DNA of 64,000 nucleotides, taken from contig CALNXN010000006.1 in the NCBI GenBank assembly GCA_942490645.1, forward strand, positions 229,814 to 293,813. The letters are read 5' to 3'. The translations under genes and the position numbers were made by a program. This stretch comes from CALNXN01 sp942490645 (GTDB lineage Bacteria; Pseudomonadota; Alphaproteobacteria; Rhodobacterales; Rhodobacteraceae). Position 1 is the stretch's first letter, and each line of letters opens with the position of its first letter. A model generated the notes under the pieces. That model worked only from the letters and a program-made list of their open reading frames with translations, was not told the origin of the DNA and searched no databases. Below, piece after piece: positions 16,818 to 26,238 of the stretch.

Positions 16818-17213
16818 CTAGTCATCGGGACTGATGTTTTGGCTGTCGATGTATTTCTTACCCGCCTCCAGAGCGGCACGCACAGCATCCCCAACGGATT
16901 TGTGGCGGCTTTTCGCCAGCTTTATCAGCATCGGTAGATTTGCCCCATAGACAATGCGTCTGTTCTCGGGCTTGCAGGCCATCAAGCTCAGGTTGGAAGG
17001 CGATCCGCCATAAAGATCCGTGACAAGCACAACACCATTGCCCTGATCCACGGCGTCCGCCGCGTCGCAAATCTCACGCTCTTTGGTGCCTCGATCGTGG
17101 TCCGGTTCAATGGTCACAGCGCGCACACCATCCTGCGAACCCACGACATGTTCCACTGCGGCAAGGTATTCGCTCGCCAGCCGGCCATGTGCGACGATCA
17201 CAATTCCGATCAC
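16818..17213 (-). CDS. PTS EIIA component, mannose family
   Basis: 131 residues of the EIIA-Man fold, with the phosphoacceptor His9 in IVIVAHGRLA and the typical VLVTDLYGGSPSNLS segment. It accepts phosphate from HPr; with no EIIB/EIIC present it is probably a regulator rather than a transporter part. It lies four bases after rapZ and before ptsH. Confidence 0.93.
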   Translation of the reverse strand: MIGIVIVAHGRLASEYLAAVEHVVGSQDGVRAVTIEPDHDRGTKEREICDAADAVDQGNGVVLVTDLYGGSPSNLSLMACKPENRRIVYGANLPMLIKLAKSRHKSVGDAVRAALEAGKKYIDSQNISPDD

Positions 17214-17217
17214 TGGG

Positions 17218-18109
17218 CTATGCCTCTTCTTTGCGGCGCAGGTCTAATTCGCGGTGTCTTATAGACACCTGCCAGCCTTCATCTGCAAGGCACAAAGCGT
17301 GGGTTTGCGCCATAACAACCGACCTGTGTTGCCCGCCGGTGCACCCAAACGCAATCGAAAGGTGCGATTTTCCCTCATCCAGATAAGCGGGCAACAGCCA
17401 AAGGGACATATCCGCGACGCGCTGTCTCAAAGCCATCGCGCGCGCGGATCGCCTTGACGTGCGCTTGCAACCGCCGCATCGGTTCCGTTCAAAGCGCGCA
17501 AGGTCGGCTCCCAATAGGGATTCTTCAGAAAGCGGCAGTCAAACACCATATCGACGATGCGCGGCAGGCCACGTTTGTAGCTGAAAGCGTCTGCACGGAA
17601 ACTGCCAGGTGGCTGTGGTCTTCGGCGGCAAACCAATGCTCAACCTCGGTGCGCAGTTCATGGACGTTCAGGTCGGTGGTGTCGATCAGCACATCGGCGC
17701 GCGCGCGCAGGGGGCCAAGCATTTCAAGTTCGCGTATGATCCCTTCGGTAGGGCGATCATCCGGGGCAAGCGGGTGCCTGCGTCGCGTCTCGGAAAAGCG
17801 TCGCAACAAGACGTCTGTTGTACAATCAAGGTACAGCAATTCGGGTGCGATCCCGCCGATGCCTGTCAACTGGCCCAGCAAGTCGATGATCGCATTCGTG
17901 GAGAAATCGCGGTTGCGCGGGTCAATGCCCAGAGCCAGCGGACGTGTCTGTTCCGGCCCTTCCAGCAAGGACGACAGCAGTCGCAGCGGCAGGTTGTCGA
18001 TGGCCTCATATCCGGCGTCTTCCAGCACATTCAGCGCACTTGACCGCCCTGCCCCGGAGGGGCCGGTAACCAAAACGATACGGCGTGCTGTAGGTTCGGT
18101 GGGTGTCAT
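17218..18109 (-). CDS. rapZ: RNase adapter/nucleotide-binding protein RapZ, frameshifted
   Basis: The N-terminal P-loop is GPSGAGRSS, followed by DNLPLRLL and DFSTNAIIDLL. The frame breaks near 17585 and again near 17430, with the conserved C-terminus recovered in other frames: SYKRGLPRIVDMVFDCRFL, NPYWEPTLR, HLSIAFGCTGGQHRSV and IRHRELDL. The start at 18109 overlaps the hprK stop (ATGA), which rules out the upstream ATG at 18130. The RapZ C-domain binds RNA or glucosamine-6-phosphate in enterobacteria; the alphaproteobacterial role is less clear. Net length is off by one base, consistent with uncorrected indels. Confidence 0.9.
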
Positions 18110-18554
18110 GATGGGTCTCTTCTTCCGCATCTGACATATTGCGAAATCGCGGCAGGAAAATGGGGGCCTTCAACTTTGTGAAGACAGGGCACCTCCACAT
18201 CAAGGATACGCGCATGATGCACATGCGGCAGCCTTTCGTGCTCGGACGTGTCGAGGTCGATGATGACCTGTAGAATGGCTTCTTTGACAGGCTGTGCGCG
18301 CAAAATGCCGACGCCGCGCGCTTCGATCAGCCCGTGCAGCGGAGCAGGCGCGCGCGCGCTGATCTGCGCGTCTATGCGGGTCAGTTCGGTCTGTCATCCG
18401 CAACCAGGGACGCCCCCAACGCCATGAGTTGCAAAGCCAACGTGGATTTTCCTGTGCCGGATGCCCCAACGATCAAGACCCCTGCCTTGTCAAAGGCCAC
18501 GCAGCTCGCGTGAAGGGTCAAGGTCTGCCCAGCATCAAAGGGCGCGCTGCGCAC
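18106..18554 (-). CDS. hprK: HPr kinase/phosphorylase, short form, frameshifted
   Basis: The alphaproteobacterial C-terminal-only type of about 149 residues. Reading starts at a GTG (18554) just after the chvG stop: SAPFDAGQTLTLHASCVAF, then P-loop GASGTGKSTLAL and MALGASLVADDR. One base is missing near 18393, after which the second frame gives GLIEARGVGILRAQPV, as expected in this family. It phosphorylates and dephosphorylates Ser46 of HPr. The stop overlaps the rapZ start. The chvG-hprK-rapZ spacing shows a tight operon. Confidence 0.87.
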
Positions 18555-18557
18555 CGC

Positions 18558-20246
18558 TCAGATGGGGAGGCCGACAACGAAGCGGGCACCCAATGGGTCG
18601 GAGGTGATATCGGCTTCGGTCGGACGAATGTTTTCGGCCCAGATCACCCCGCCATGCGCCTCCACGATCTGTTTGGAAATCGCGAGCCCGAGGCCTGAGT
18701 TGTTGCCGAAATGCTCGTCAGGGCGCTGCGAATAGAACCGCTTGAAAATCTTGGCCAGCGCCTGATCGGGAATGCCGGGACCCGTGTCTTCGACGACAAT
18801 CAGCACACGGTTTTCACGCTTGCGGGCCCAGACCCGGATCGCATCGCCATCTTCGCAGAACGAGATGGCATTGGTGATCAGGTTGACGAAAACCTGTGCC
18901 AGCCGCGCTTCCAGCCCTTGCACGTTGATCGGCTCAGCGGGGAAGTCGACGATGAATTCGATGCCCTTGGCTCCGCGCATCCTCGCCAAGATACTGGCCA
19001 AGATTGCTCAGCATCGTCAGAACGTTGAACGGTTCTTCCTCTTCCTTGACCAATTCGCTGTCCAGTCGAGATGCATTGGAGATGTCGCTCACGAGGCGGT
19101 CCAGCCGACGTACGTCATGATCAATCACGTCGAGCAGTTTTTCGCGCTGATCTTCCCGCTTGATCATCCGCAAGGTGCCCACCGCAGAGCGCAGGGAAGC
19201 CAAGGGGTTCTTGATCTCATGCGCCACATCGGCGGCAAATTGTTCGTTCCCGTCGATGCGGTTGTAGATTGCCGATATCATCCCGCGCAAAGCCCCGCTG
19301 AGACGCCCGATTTCGTCCGGGCGCGCTGTCAGATCGGGAATTCGGATGCGCCCCGGGTTCATCTTGCGGGCGTTCTTGTCGCGCCCAAGCTCAGCGGCTG
19401 CCGCCAGATCGGCCAACGGGTTGGCGATGGTCGAGGCCAGAACCAGGCTGAGGCCGATAGACACCAGCGTGGCGATGACAAACATCTGCAAGACGCGCTC
19501 ACGCTCGCCGCGCACCAGCTTGTCAATCTCGCCCGCTGCGGTTGCCACGGCCACAGCACCTACGGCGCTGTCGTTCTGCAAAATGGGGGTGACCACCGTG
19601 AACAAGGCACCGCCCGCCACGTCGAGTTCATTCTTGATCTGGGTGCCGTCATTGAGCGAGCTGACCACCATGGGCTTGAGTTTTTCGCTCAGCGGCGTCT
19701 GATCCGCCTGTGACGCCCCGCCAAAGGGGGCGGACACCTGCGTCCACAACCAGGACAGCCCATCCGTCAGCAGCGTTTTTCCACCCGATGCGTCGTCTTC
19801 TGCGCTGGTGGCAAGCCGCCCTTCGGTGTTGGCAATCAGCATCTCTTGCCGATCGAAGACGAAAACCTCGATCCCGGATCTTAGGTCAAGGCCATCCAAT
19901 GTTGCCCTCAGATCAACACCGTCCCCGGTCGCCAGATTGACCGGCACACCATTGGGCAATTGCGCTTCGATCACGTCGGCAATCAATTCCGCCTGGAAAC
20001 AAGCGAAGCCGCACGTTGCACCGCGAGGCTGTCACGCGTTGAATTCAGGTACAGGATACCCGCGACCAGCACGTTCAACGCAATCAGGTTGAACGTGATG
20101 ATTTTGCGCGTCAGCGGCGAGGCGCGCAGCGACATCAAGCCGCGCCGTTCGCGGTTGGCTCGGATCTCGTCAGGCGCCGTGGCGTCTGGTGCGACCCAGT
20201 CCTCGCCAAGAACGACGTCGCCATCCCGCGATGGTGGAGTGTTCAT
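18558..20246 (-). CDS. chvG: Sensor histidine kinase ChvG, frameshifted
   Basis: An N-terminal cytoplasmic stretch (VVLGEDWVAPD) leads to a first membrane helix (KIITFNLIALNVLVAGILYL), a periplasmic sensing domain, a second helix (MFVIATLVSIGLSLVLA) and HAMP. HisKA with the phospho-His in VAHEIKNPLASLRSA follows, then an ATPase domain with NLITNAISFCEDGD, DTGPGIPD and GLGLAISKQI. Two compensating one-base indels (near 19983 and 18990) split it; the total equals 563 codons. ChvG senses acid or envelope conditions and phosphorylates ChvI. It overlaps none of its neighbours but is packed against hprK. The start could also be 20273. Confidence 0.9.
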
Positions 20247-20290
20247 ATCTCGCACGAATGTCCTTTCGGCCAATGCCCCATCGGCTCAGA

Positions 20291-20993
20291 TTATTCTTCG
20301 TTATATCGATAACCGATGCCGTACAGCGTCTCAATCGCAGAGAACTCTTCGTCCGCTGTGCGCATTTTCTTCCGAAGGCGTTTGATATGGCTGTCGATCG
20401 TGCGGTCATCGACGTAAACCTGATCGTCATAGGCCACGTCCATCAGTTGATCGCGCGATTTCACAAAACCAGGACGCTGCGCCAGGGCTTGCAACAACAG
20501 AAATTCGGTCACTGTCAGGGACACGTCCTTGCCCTTCCAGCTGACACTGCGTGGCGCAGCGGGTCCATGCGCAGATCGCCGCGTTCCATCACTTTGGTTT
20601 CTTCGCTGTCGGCGACGACCTCGCCTGCGACGGCATCCTGACGGCGCAGCAACGCGCGAATGCGTTCTACCAGAAGCCGTTGGGAAAACGGCTTTTTCAC
20701 ATAGTCGTCCGCGCCCATACGAAGGCCCAGAACTTCATCAATCTCGTCGTCCTTGGACGTGAGGAAAATCACCGGCATGGCCGTTTTCTGTCGCAGACGC
20801 TGCAACAGGTCCATCCCGTCCATCCGTGGCATCTTGATATCCAGAACCGCCATATCAGGCAGTCGCTTGTTGAAGGCATCCAGTGCGGCCTGCCCGTCGT
20901 TATAGGTTTCGACCTCGAAACCTTCGGCTTCAAAGTCATCGACACGGACGTCAGGATATTCCTGTCGTCGTCCACCAATGCAATTTTTGACAT
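20291..20993 (-). CDS. chvI: Response regulator ChvI, frameshifted
   Basis: OmpR-type regulator in three frames. MSKIALVDDDRNILTSVSMT is followed, after a missing G near 20935, by GFEVETYNDGQAAL, MAVLDIKMPRMDG (phosphoacceptor Asp) and the KKPFSQRLL switch lysine. Another indel near 20535 leads to the winged-helix output domain TEFLLLQALAQRPGFVKSR and IDSHIKRLRKKM. Corrected length is about 233. It is divergent from pckA, a known ChvI/carbon-linked neighbour in alphaproteobacteria. Confidence 0.92.
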
Positions 20994-21384
20994 TGCCTGT
21001 TTCCTTGTGCTGCTCGATTGTTCTTATGTTTACTATTATTTTTTTTGCGGCGATTGTTCCGGTTTTTCAGCGCACGAATCAATCATAAACGCGATTCGCA
21101 GGCCTTCTTCGCCACATTTTGGCCACAATTTGCTTACCAATGGCTAAATTGCCGCACATTGACGTCTTTCAAGCGCCTAGCTTATCGCTACACAAGCTTC
21201 TGGAGAGACGCACGACGACAAAGATCGGCATGGTGGCGCTAACTGCGCGAAACCGTCCTGTTCAATGACAAAAACGTCATGCTAAGACGCCGCTCAGCCT
21301 GAGCGGTGGTAACAGGCCATTGAGACCCATCAGGGCATCTAAGATTGACCGAACTGACCATTCAGGCGCATCAGGAGACATGAC
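20994..21384. promoter_or_regulatory. Divergent control region between chvI and pckA
   Basis: 391 bases without a gene. The chvI side is unusually AT-rich (about 21018-21060, with a run of eight T). The pckA side holds two inverted repeats: ATGAC-6-GTCAT at 21265-21280 and CCGCTCAG-C-CTGAGCGG at 21290-21306. AGGAG at 21373-21377 is the pckA ribosome-binding site, seven bases before the ATG at 21385; a nearer ATG at 21380 is closed at once by a stop. Regulatory proteins for the repeats are unknown to me. Confidence 0.55.
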
Positions 21385-22985
21385 ATGACATTTGGACGGG
21401 TAAACCCGAACTTTCAGCTCGAAGATCAAGGGATCAAGGGGCTGGGCAATGTCTACTACAATTTGATCGAACCGGCGCTGATCCAGACCGCGTTGGCGCG
21501 GGGCGAAGGCACGCTTGGCAAGGGCGGCACGTTCCTTGTCACCACGGGCAAGTTCACCGGGCGCTCGCCCAAGGACAAACACGTCGTCAAAACGGACAGC
21601 GTTGTCGACACCATCTGGTGGGAAAACAACGCCGCGATGACGCCCGAGGGTTTTGACGCGTTGCACACCGACATGCTGTCTCACATGGAAGGTGGCGATT
21701 ACTTCGTGCAGGACCTCGTTGGCGGTGCCGACCCCAAACATGCGATCAATGTGCGCATGGTGACCGAACTGGCATGGCATGGGCTGTTCATCCGCCACAT
21801 GCTGCGCCGCCCGGACCGCGAAGACCTCGACGACTTCACGGCTGACTTCACGGTCATCAACTGCCCCAGCTTCAAGGCGGACCCGAAAAAGCATGGGTGC
21901 CGGTCCGACACCGTGATCGCGATGAACTTCGACGAAAAGCTGATCCTGATCGGTGGCACCGAATACGCCGGCGAGAACAAGAAGTCCGTCTTCACCCTGC
22001 TGAACTACCTGCTGCCCGGGAAAGGCGTCATGCCGATGCACTGCTCGGCCAACCACGGCGCCGGACCCGGTCGACACGGCCGTGTTCTTCGGTCTGTCGG
22101 GCACGGGCAAGACGACGCTCTCGAGCAGATGCCGAGCGCGCACGTTGATTGGCGACGACGAGCACGGCTGGGGCGACGCGGGCGTGTTCAACTTCGAGGG
22201 CGGCTGCTACGCCAAAACGATCAACCTGAGCGCCGAAGCGGAACCAGAGATTTACGCGACCACCGAAAAGTTCGGCACCGTGATCGAGAACATGGTCTAT
22301 GACCCCGAGACCCGCGAACTGGACTTCGAGGATGAAAGCCTGACGGCCAACATGCGTTGCGCCTATCCGCTGCACTACATCTCGAACGCGTCAGAGACGG
22401 CGGTGGGCGGTCATCCCAAGAACATCATCATGCTGACATGCGATGCCTTTGGCGTGCTGCCTCCGATCTCGCGTTTGACGCCAGCGCAGGCAATGTACCA
22501 CTTCCTGTCGGGCTTTACCTCGAAGGTTGCAGGCACCGAGCGCGGCGTGACAGAACCCGAGCCCACATTCTCCACCTGCTTTGGCGCACCCTTCATGCCG
22601 CGTCGTCCGGAAGTGTACGGCAACCTGCTGCGCGAAAAGATTGCGACGCATGGTGCAACCTGCTGGCTGGTGAACACCGGCTGGACGGGCGGCGCCTATG
22701 GCACGGGAAACCGGATGCCGATCAAGGCGACGCGCGGGCTTTTGACCGCCGCTTTGGACGGTTCCCTGGCGGATGCCGAGTTCCGCAAAGATGCGAACTT
22801 TGGCTTTGACGTCCCGGTTTCAGTTCAGCGGGGTGGCGGATATCCTGCTGGATCCGCGCCGCACATGGGACGATCCCGAAGCCTATGACCGTCAGGCGGC
22901 CAAGCTGGTGAAGATGTTTTCCGACAACTTTGCTCAGTACCTGCCGTTCATTGACGACGATGTGCGTGACGCCGCAATCGGCTGA
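21385..22985 (+). CDS. pckA: Phosphoenolpyruvate carboxykinase (ATP), frameshifted
   Basis: Begins MTFGRVNPNFQLEDQGIKGL. GKFTGRSPKDKHVV and MHCSANH are intact before a shift near 22065. The P-loop GLSGTGKTTLSS and IGDDEHGWGDAGVFNFEGG follow in a second frame, and a last shift near 22820 gives the C-terminus TWDDPEAYDRQAAKLVKMF. Between the P-loop and IGDDEHGW, the sequence reads CRARTLIG where the family has a Ser-Asp-x-x-Arg-type stretch. A one-base insertion followed by a two-base insertion explains this. The total is two bases longer than a 532-residue gene. It converts oxaloacetate to PEP, needed for gluconeogenesis from C2 and C4 substrates. Confidence 0.93.
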
Positions 22986-23005
22986 TCCAAACGCGCCGAA
23001 CATGC

Positions 23006-23039
23006 AAAAGGGACGCTCCGACACCGGGCGTCCCTTTTT
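23006..23039 (+). terminator. Rho-independent terminator of pckA
   Basis: GGGACGC and GCGTCCC form the stem (outer pairs A-T extend it), with a loop of about 11 bases and five T residues at 23035-23039, starting about 25 bases after the pckA stop. Preceding A residues make it partly bidirectional, so it may also serve the convergent gene ending at 23060. Confidence 0.88.
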
Positions 23040-23059
23040 CATATTCTGAGCGAAGCCGT

Positions 23060-23800
23060 TTATGCCGCGCGTCGGCCCGGCTTGGACGCAGGCTTGGACA
23101 CCACATCTATGATCGGCATTTCCAGCAAGAAACGCGCGTCTTCGTTGCTGAGGTAGGTCAGGAAGCCCTCAATCGATTTGTCGGACCCCTTGCGGTACCA
23201 TTTCAAAGCGCCCGGTTCATTGTGGAAATAGCCCATGCGCTCGCCAAAGCCTTTGAAGGCCACCGACTGCGCCATAAAACCGAAAATCCAGTCCGGATTC
23301 CAACGCTTCATCGCTTCGAAAATGCCCAGACGCGCCAAGACAGTGGACAGCCCACTGCCGCGATACTTGTAGGCATCTCCCCCCATCCAAACTTCGCCAT
23401 GATAGATGACGCGACCGAACATCCGGCTGGCGCCTGGGCCTGCGCGGAAGCGGGAGCGCTGAAAATCGATATCCGGCACGGCGGGCGGGAACTCCTTAAA
23501 CCCTTTGAGCATATATTCGCCCAAAGACTTCTCGCCGAGGTTGATCAGACGGGCGGCTTGGGTGTGCATCAGCGTCCCATCCGAATCACGACCGATGAGC
23601 CAGAAGGCATTGCCAGAGTTGAGATTTACGAGGTCAGGTTCGAAGGGAGCACCCAAACCCTGTTCAGGCCGATCAGCGGCCAAAATCGACTTATATTCAG
23701 AAAAATCAGTGCCAATCGTAATGGAAATCCTGTTTTCAAACAGAATATCACTGCTGGATGCAATAAATTTTGCACCCTCATTCATGGTTTGAATCGTCAC
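23060..23800 (-). CDS. Putative GNAT-like protein, unknown substrate
   Basis: 246 residues from a GTG start at 23800, chosen because AAGGGGG lies six to seven bases before it; a TTG 33 bases upstream is the alternative. The middle segment YKYRGSGLSTVLARLGIFEA resembles the acyl-CoA-binding RGxG turn and helix of GNAT acetyltransferases, and FLTYLSNEDARFLLEMP is close to the end. No other motif is recognised. It is 54 bases downstream of an HTH regulator on the same strand and probably forms a two-gene operon with it. Function cannot be given. Confidence 0.6.
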   Translation of the reverse strand: MTIQTMNEGAKFIASSSDILFENRISITIGTDFSEYKSILAADRPEQGLGAPFEPDLVNLNSGNAFWLIGRDSDGTLMHTQAARLINLGEKSLGEYMLKGFKEFPPAVPDIDFQRSRFRAGPGASRMFGRVIYHGEVWMGGDAYKYRGSGLSTVLARLGIFEAMKRWNPDWIFGFMAQSVAFKGFGERMGYFHNEPGALKWYRKGSDKSIEGFLTYLSNEDARFLLEMPIIDVVSKPASKPGRRAA

Positions 23801-23853
23801 AGGTATGCCCCCTTGAAGAGATTCCGTCCTCAAAGGTTAACCCAAAAAAGCTA

Positions 23854-24774
23854 TTAACGCTCGTATTTTGCGTTCTTTATGTCGAAATCCAGAACAATGT
23901 CGCGGGACGGGGCAATGATTTTGGTCGAATCCAACCCGTGGATATCGATTTTTTCCGACGGCTCAACCAGCGCAAACAGCGCCAGACTGCCGTCCGGAAA
24001 GCGGCCGCCCATCATCAGGCGATGGTAGTTGACGGGGTACAATTCTCCTCCTGTTTCGCGCGGCACCTGCGTGGCCACATGGTCCAAGCGTGCGCTTTGG
24101 GTGATTTGAACTTCGTGGAAGGCTTGTTCGAGCATCCGCGCAAAATCTGCGCCACCCGGCATCCCGCCAAGAGAGCGGCCGATGCTGCTGCGGGCCTTGG
24201 CCCAGCCGAACCATTTGACGTAAAAACATTCTTCTCCGAATTCGACGCAAATCCAGCCGGCATCAGTGTGGCGGTAAACGATCAGATAGGGGCGCACATG
24301 CGCCATCTCTTCCGCCTCGATATTGCCGCCGCTCATGGCCCAGGCGCGCAGGGTTTCGCGCATCACGGGGCTGTCGGACGTCCAAACGTCGCTCAGCGGA
24401 TGCTGCTGCTGATCAAAACTCCAGCCGTTGGGCAGGCTGGTGGTGAGATGTTGCAAACCTTCGAAATGGCTGACCTTGGCGTTCAGCCATGAATTGCCAC
24501 GTGCCAGAATTTCGAGCGCTTCGGGCAGCGCGCGTTCTCCGGCAGCGGTCAAATGGTATTGCCGATCTTCGACAGTAAAGAGTGGTTCACCGCGCGCTTC
24601 TTCGAGTTGAGTGATGTGCCGACGCAGTGTTTGACGCGTGCTTCCCAGCTCTTTGACCGCATGGCTGAGGTTCAAAGTGCGGGCCAGAGTCGTGAACGAC
24701 CGGATCATTTCATGCAGAAGCGCATGATATTCCGGTCTTTTTTCAACCTCTACGTCTGAATCAAGCGGTGTCAT
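23854..24774 (-). CDS. LysR-like HTH regulator with an atypical effector region
   Basis: About 306 residues. The N-terminus has a LysR-type winged helix (FTTLARTLNLSHAVKELGST, then RQTLRRHITQLEEARGEPLF and LTAAGERALPEA). The rest lacks the usual LysR periplasmic-binding-like substrate domain. Instead it has Trp- and Glu-rich stretches (AGWICVEFGEECFYVKWFGW) and ends DIVLDFDIKNAKYER. The start is uncertain: ATG at 24774 is used, with ATG at 24786 or GTG at 24810 possible. The region upstream to 24959 is AT-rich and shared with the divergent XRE regulator. Confidence 0.65.
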   Translation of the reverse strand: MTPLDSDVEVEKRPEYHALLHEMIRSFTTLARTLNLSHAVKELGSTRQTLRRHITQLEEARGEPLFTVEDRQYHLTAAGERALPEALEILARGNSWLNAKVSHFEGLQHLTTSLPNGWSFDQQQHPLSDVWTSDSPVMRETLRAWAMSGGNIEAEEMAHVRPYLIVYRHTDAGWICVEFGEECFYVKWFGWAKARSSIGRSLGGMPGGADFARMLEQAFHEVQITQSARLDHVATQVPRETGGELYPVNYHRLMMGGRFPDGSLALFALVEPSEKIDIHGLDSTKIIAPSRDIVLDFDIKNAKYER

Positions 24775-24959
24775 AATCTTATTCATCCCGAGTGATGGTA
24801 AATAAATCACCCACTAATGCAATATTTTTCATACGTTGAGGGCATATTTGTGACCAAAAAGCGAAAATTTAAGTTCAAAAAAAGATTAAAGGTACTCAGT
24901 TGATACGATTCCGGTTTCTGGCGATGACTGTGACATCACAACCAGAGGTATTAAAAAGT

Positions 24960-25319
24960 ATGTCCCATCCCGTTGATGTTCACGTCGGCCGCAAGCTGAA
25001 ACAAATTCGCACGATGCGTCGTTTGTCCCAGACAGACGTTGCTCGCGAACTGGACCTGTCCTTCCAGCAGATCCAGAAGTACGAAATCGGCTCCAACCGG
25101 ATTGCAGCAAGCCGCCTTTATGAACTGTCCAAAATCCTCGACGTTCCGACCTCCTATTTCTTTGAAGGGCTTGACGCTGCCACGTCCGAGCCTGCGCAAC
25201 GCGATCCTAGTATGGAGATCGTGTCAGCATTGGCCTCAATCCGTGACGATACCGTGAAATCGCGTATCGTGACCTTTATCGAAGACGTCTCAGGCGTGAC
25301 CGTCGCGCGTCAGGGTTAA
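24960..25319 (+). CDS. XRE-family transcriptional regulator
   Basis: 119 residues starting MSHPVDVHVGRKLKQIRTMR, with a classical Cro/CI helix-turn-helix (LSQTDVARELDLSFQQIQKY, about 20-60) followed by EIGSNRIAASRLYELSKIL and a short C-terminal helix. It belongs to the small alphaproteobacterial XRE group with a C-terminal VTFIEDV-type helix. An in-frame ATG at 24900 would add 20 residues that look non-coding. It is divergent from the LysR-like gene and overlaps the convergent permease gene by four bases. Confidence 0.85.
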   Translation: MSHPVDVHVGRKLKQIRTMRRLSQTDVARELDLSFQQIQKYEIGSNRIAASRLYELSKILDVPTSYFFEGLDAATSEPAQRDPSMEIVSALASIRDDTVKSRIVTFIEDVSGVTVARQG

Positions 25320-26083
25320 CCCATCAGCCCTCTGCGCACCAAATTGGCTCCGGCGATCAACAGCACGATCAGTGTCGCCTGACCAAACAACCGCTGGTCG
25401 ATTCGATCTAGGATCTTTGTTCCAACCCACATCCCCAGAACAGCAGATGGGACCAGAGCGATCGACAGCGGTAGTGTTTCGGCGCGCAGCACGCCTGACG
25501 TGATATGCGCGCCGAACAACGCCACCGAACCAAGCCCATAAATGACGCCTTGGATGCGCATTTGCTCATGTTTTTGCGTACCAAGGGCTGTGAGATAAGC
25601 AACCGTTGGCGGCCCCCATACGCCCGACAAGCCGCCGATAGCCCCTGCAAAACTGCCGATTGCGGCCTCGATCCGTGGGTTTTGCTGTACGAGTGTGAAG
25701 GTTCTGCCAGTCAGTTGTAGCAATGCAAAAGCAACGACCGGGACACCGATCATCATCAACAAAACCTCACTGTTAAGCACCGGCACCAATTGTGCCGCCA
25801 ACACAAGTGTGACCCCGCCAAAGGCCAGATACACCCAAAATCTCTTGGCCGATTGCCACGCGGCCACCGGCCCGTGCCGCAACGCCTGCATGACGTTTGT
25901 CACGACCGTCGGCAGGATCAGCCCCGCCAGCGCGAGTTCCGGCGCAATAAACGTCGTGAGGCCGGAAATCATCACCATCGGCATGGCAAAGCCCACCACG
26001 CCTTTGACGACGCCCGCTAGAACAGCGATACTGCAGGCAATCAGAAACGATGTCGGGCTGAGAAGGGCAAAAAGGCTTTCCAT
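25316..26083 (-). CDS. TauE/SafE-family membrane permease
   Basis: 255 residues with about seven to eight membrane segments. GVVKGVVGFAMPMV near the N-terminus and GGLSGVWGPPTVAYL near the middle are the two repeated Gly-rich signatures of the TauE/SafE family, which moves sulfite, sulfoacetate or other organic anions. Substrate not determinable. The start at 26083 (MESLFALLSP) places the first helix at the N-terminus; 26128 is the longer option. Convergent with the XRE gene and divergent from mcd. Confidence 0.82.
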   Translation of the reverse strand: MESLFALLSPTSFLIACSIAVLAGVVKGVVGFAMPMVMISGLTTFIAPELALAGLILPTVVTNVMQALRHGPVAAWQSAKRFWVYLAFGGVTLVLAAQLVPVLNSEVLLMMIGVPVVAFALLQLTGRTFTLVQQNPRIEAAIGSFAGAIGGLSGVWGPPTVAYLTALGTQKHEQMRIQGVIYGLGSVALFGAHITSGVLRAETLPLSIALVPSAVLGMWVGTKILDRIDQRLFGQATLIVLLIAGANLVRRGLMG

Positions 26084-26238
26084 GCCTTGTGTTATCACGT
26101 GATATGCGTGCTGCACTGCAAAAATCACCGGCGGGCATCGCGTAATTATCGTGCAATATGTCGCATTAGAACGAATTTTTGTTGCGCTGCACCTGCGAAA
26201 GACCTACATGACGCAGCAAGTAAAAAAGGATGATCAAA

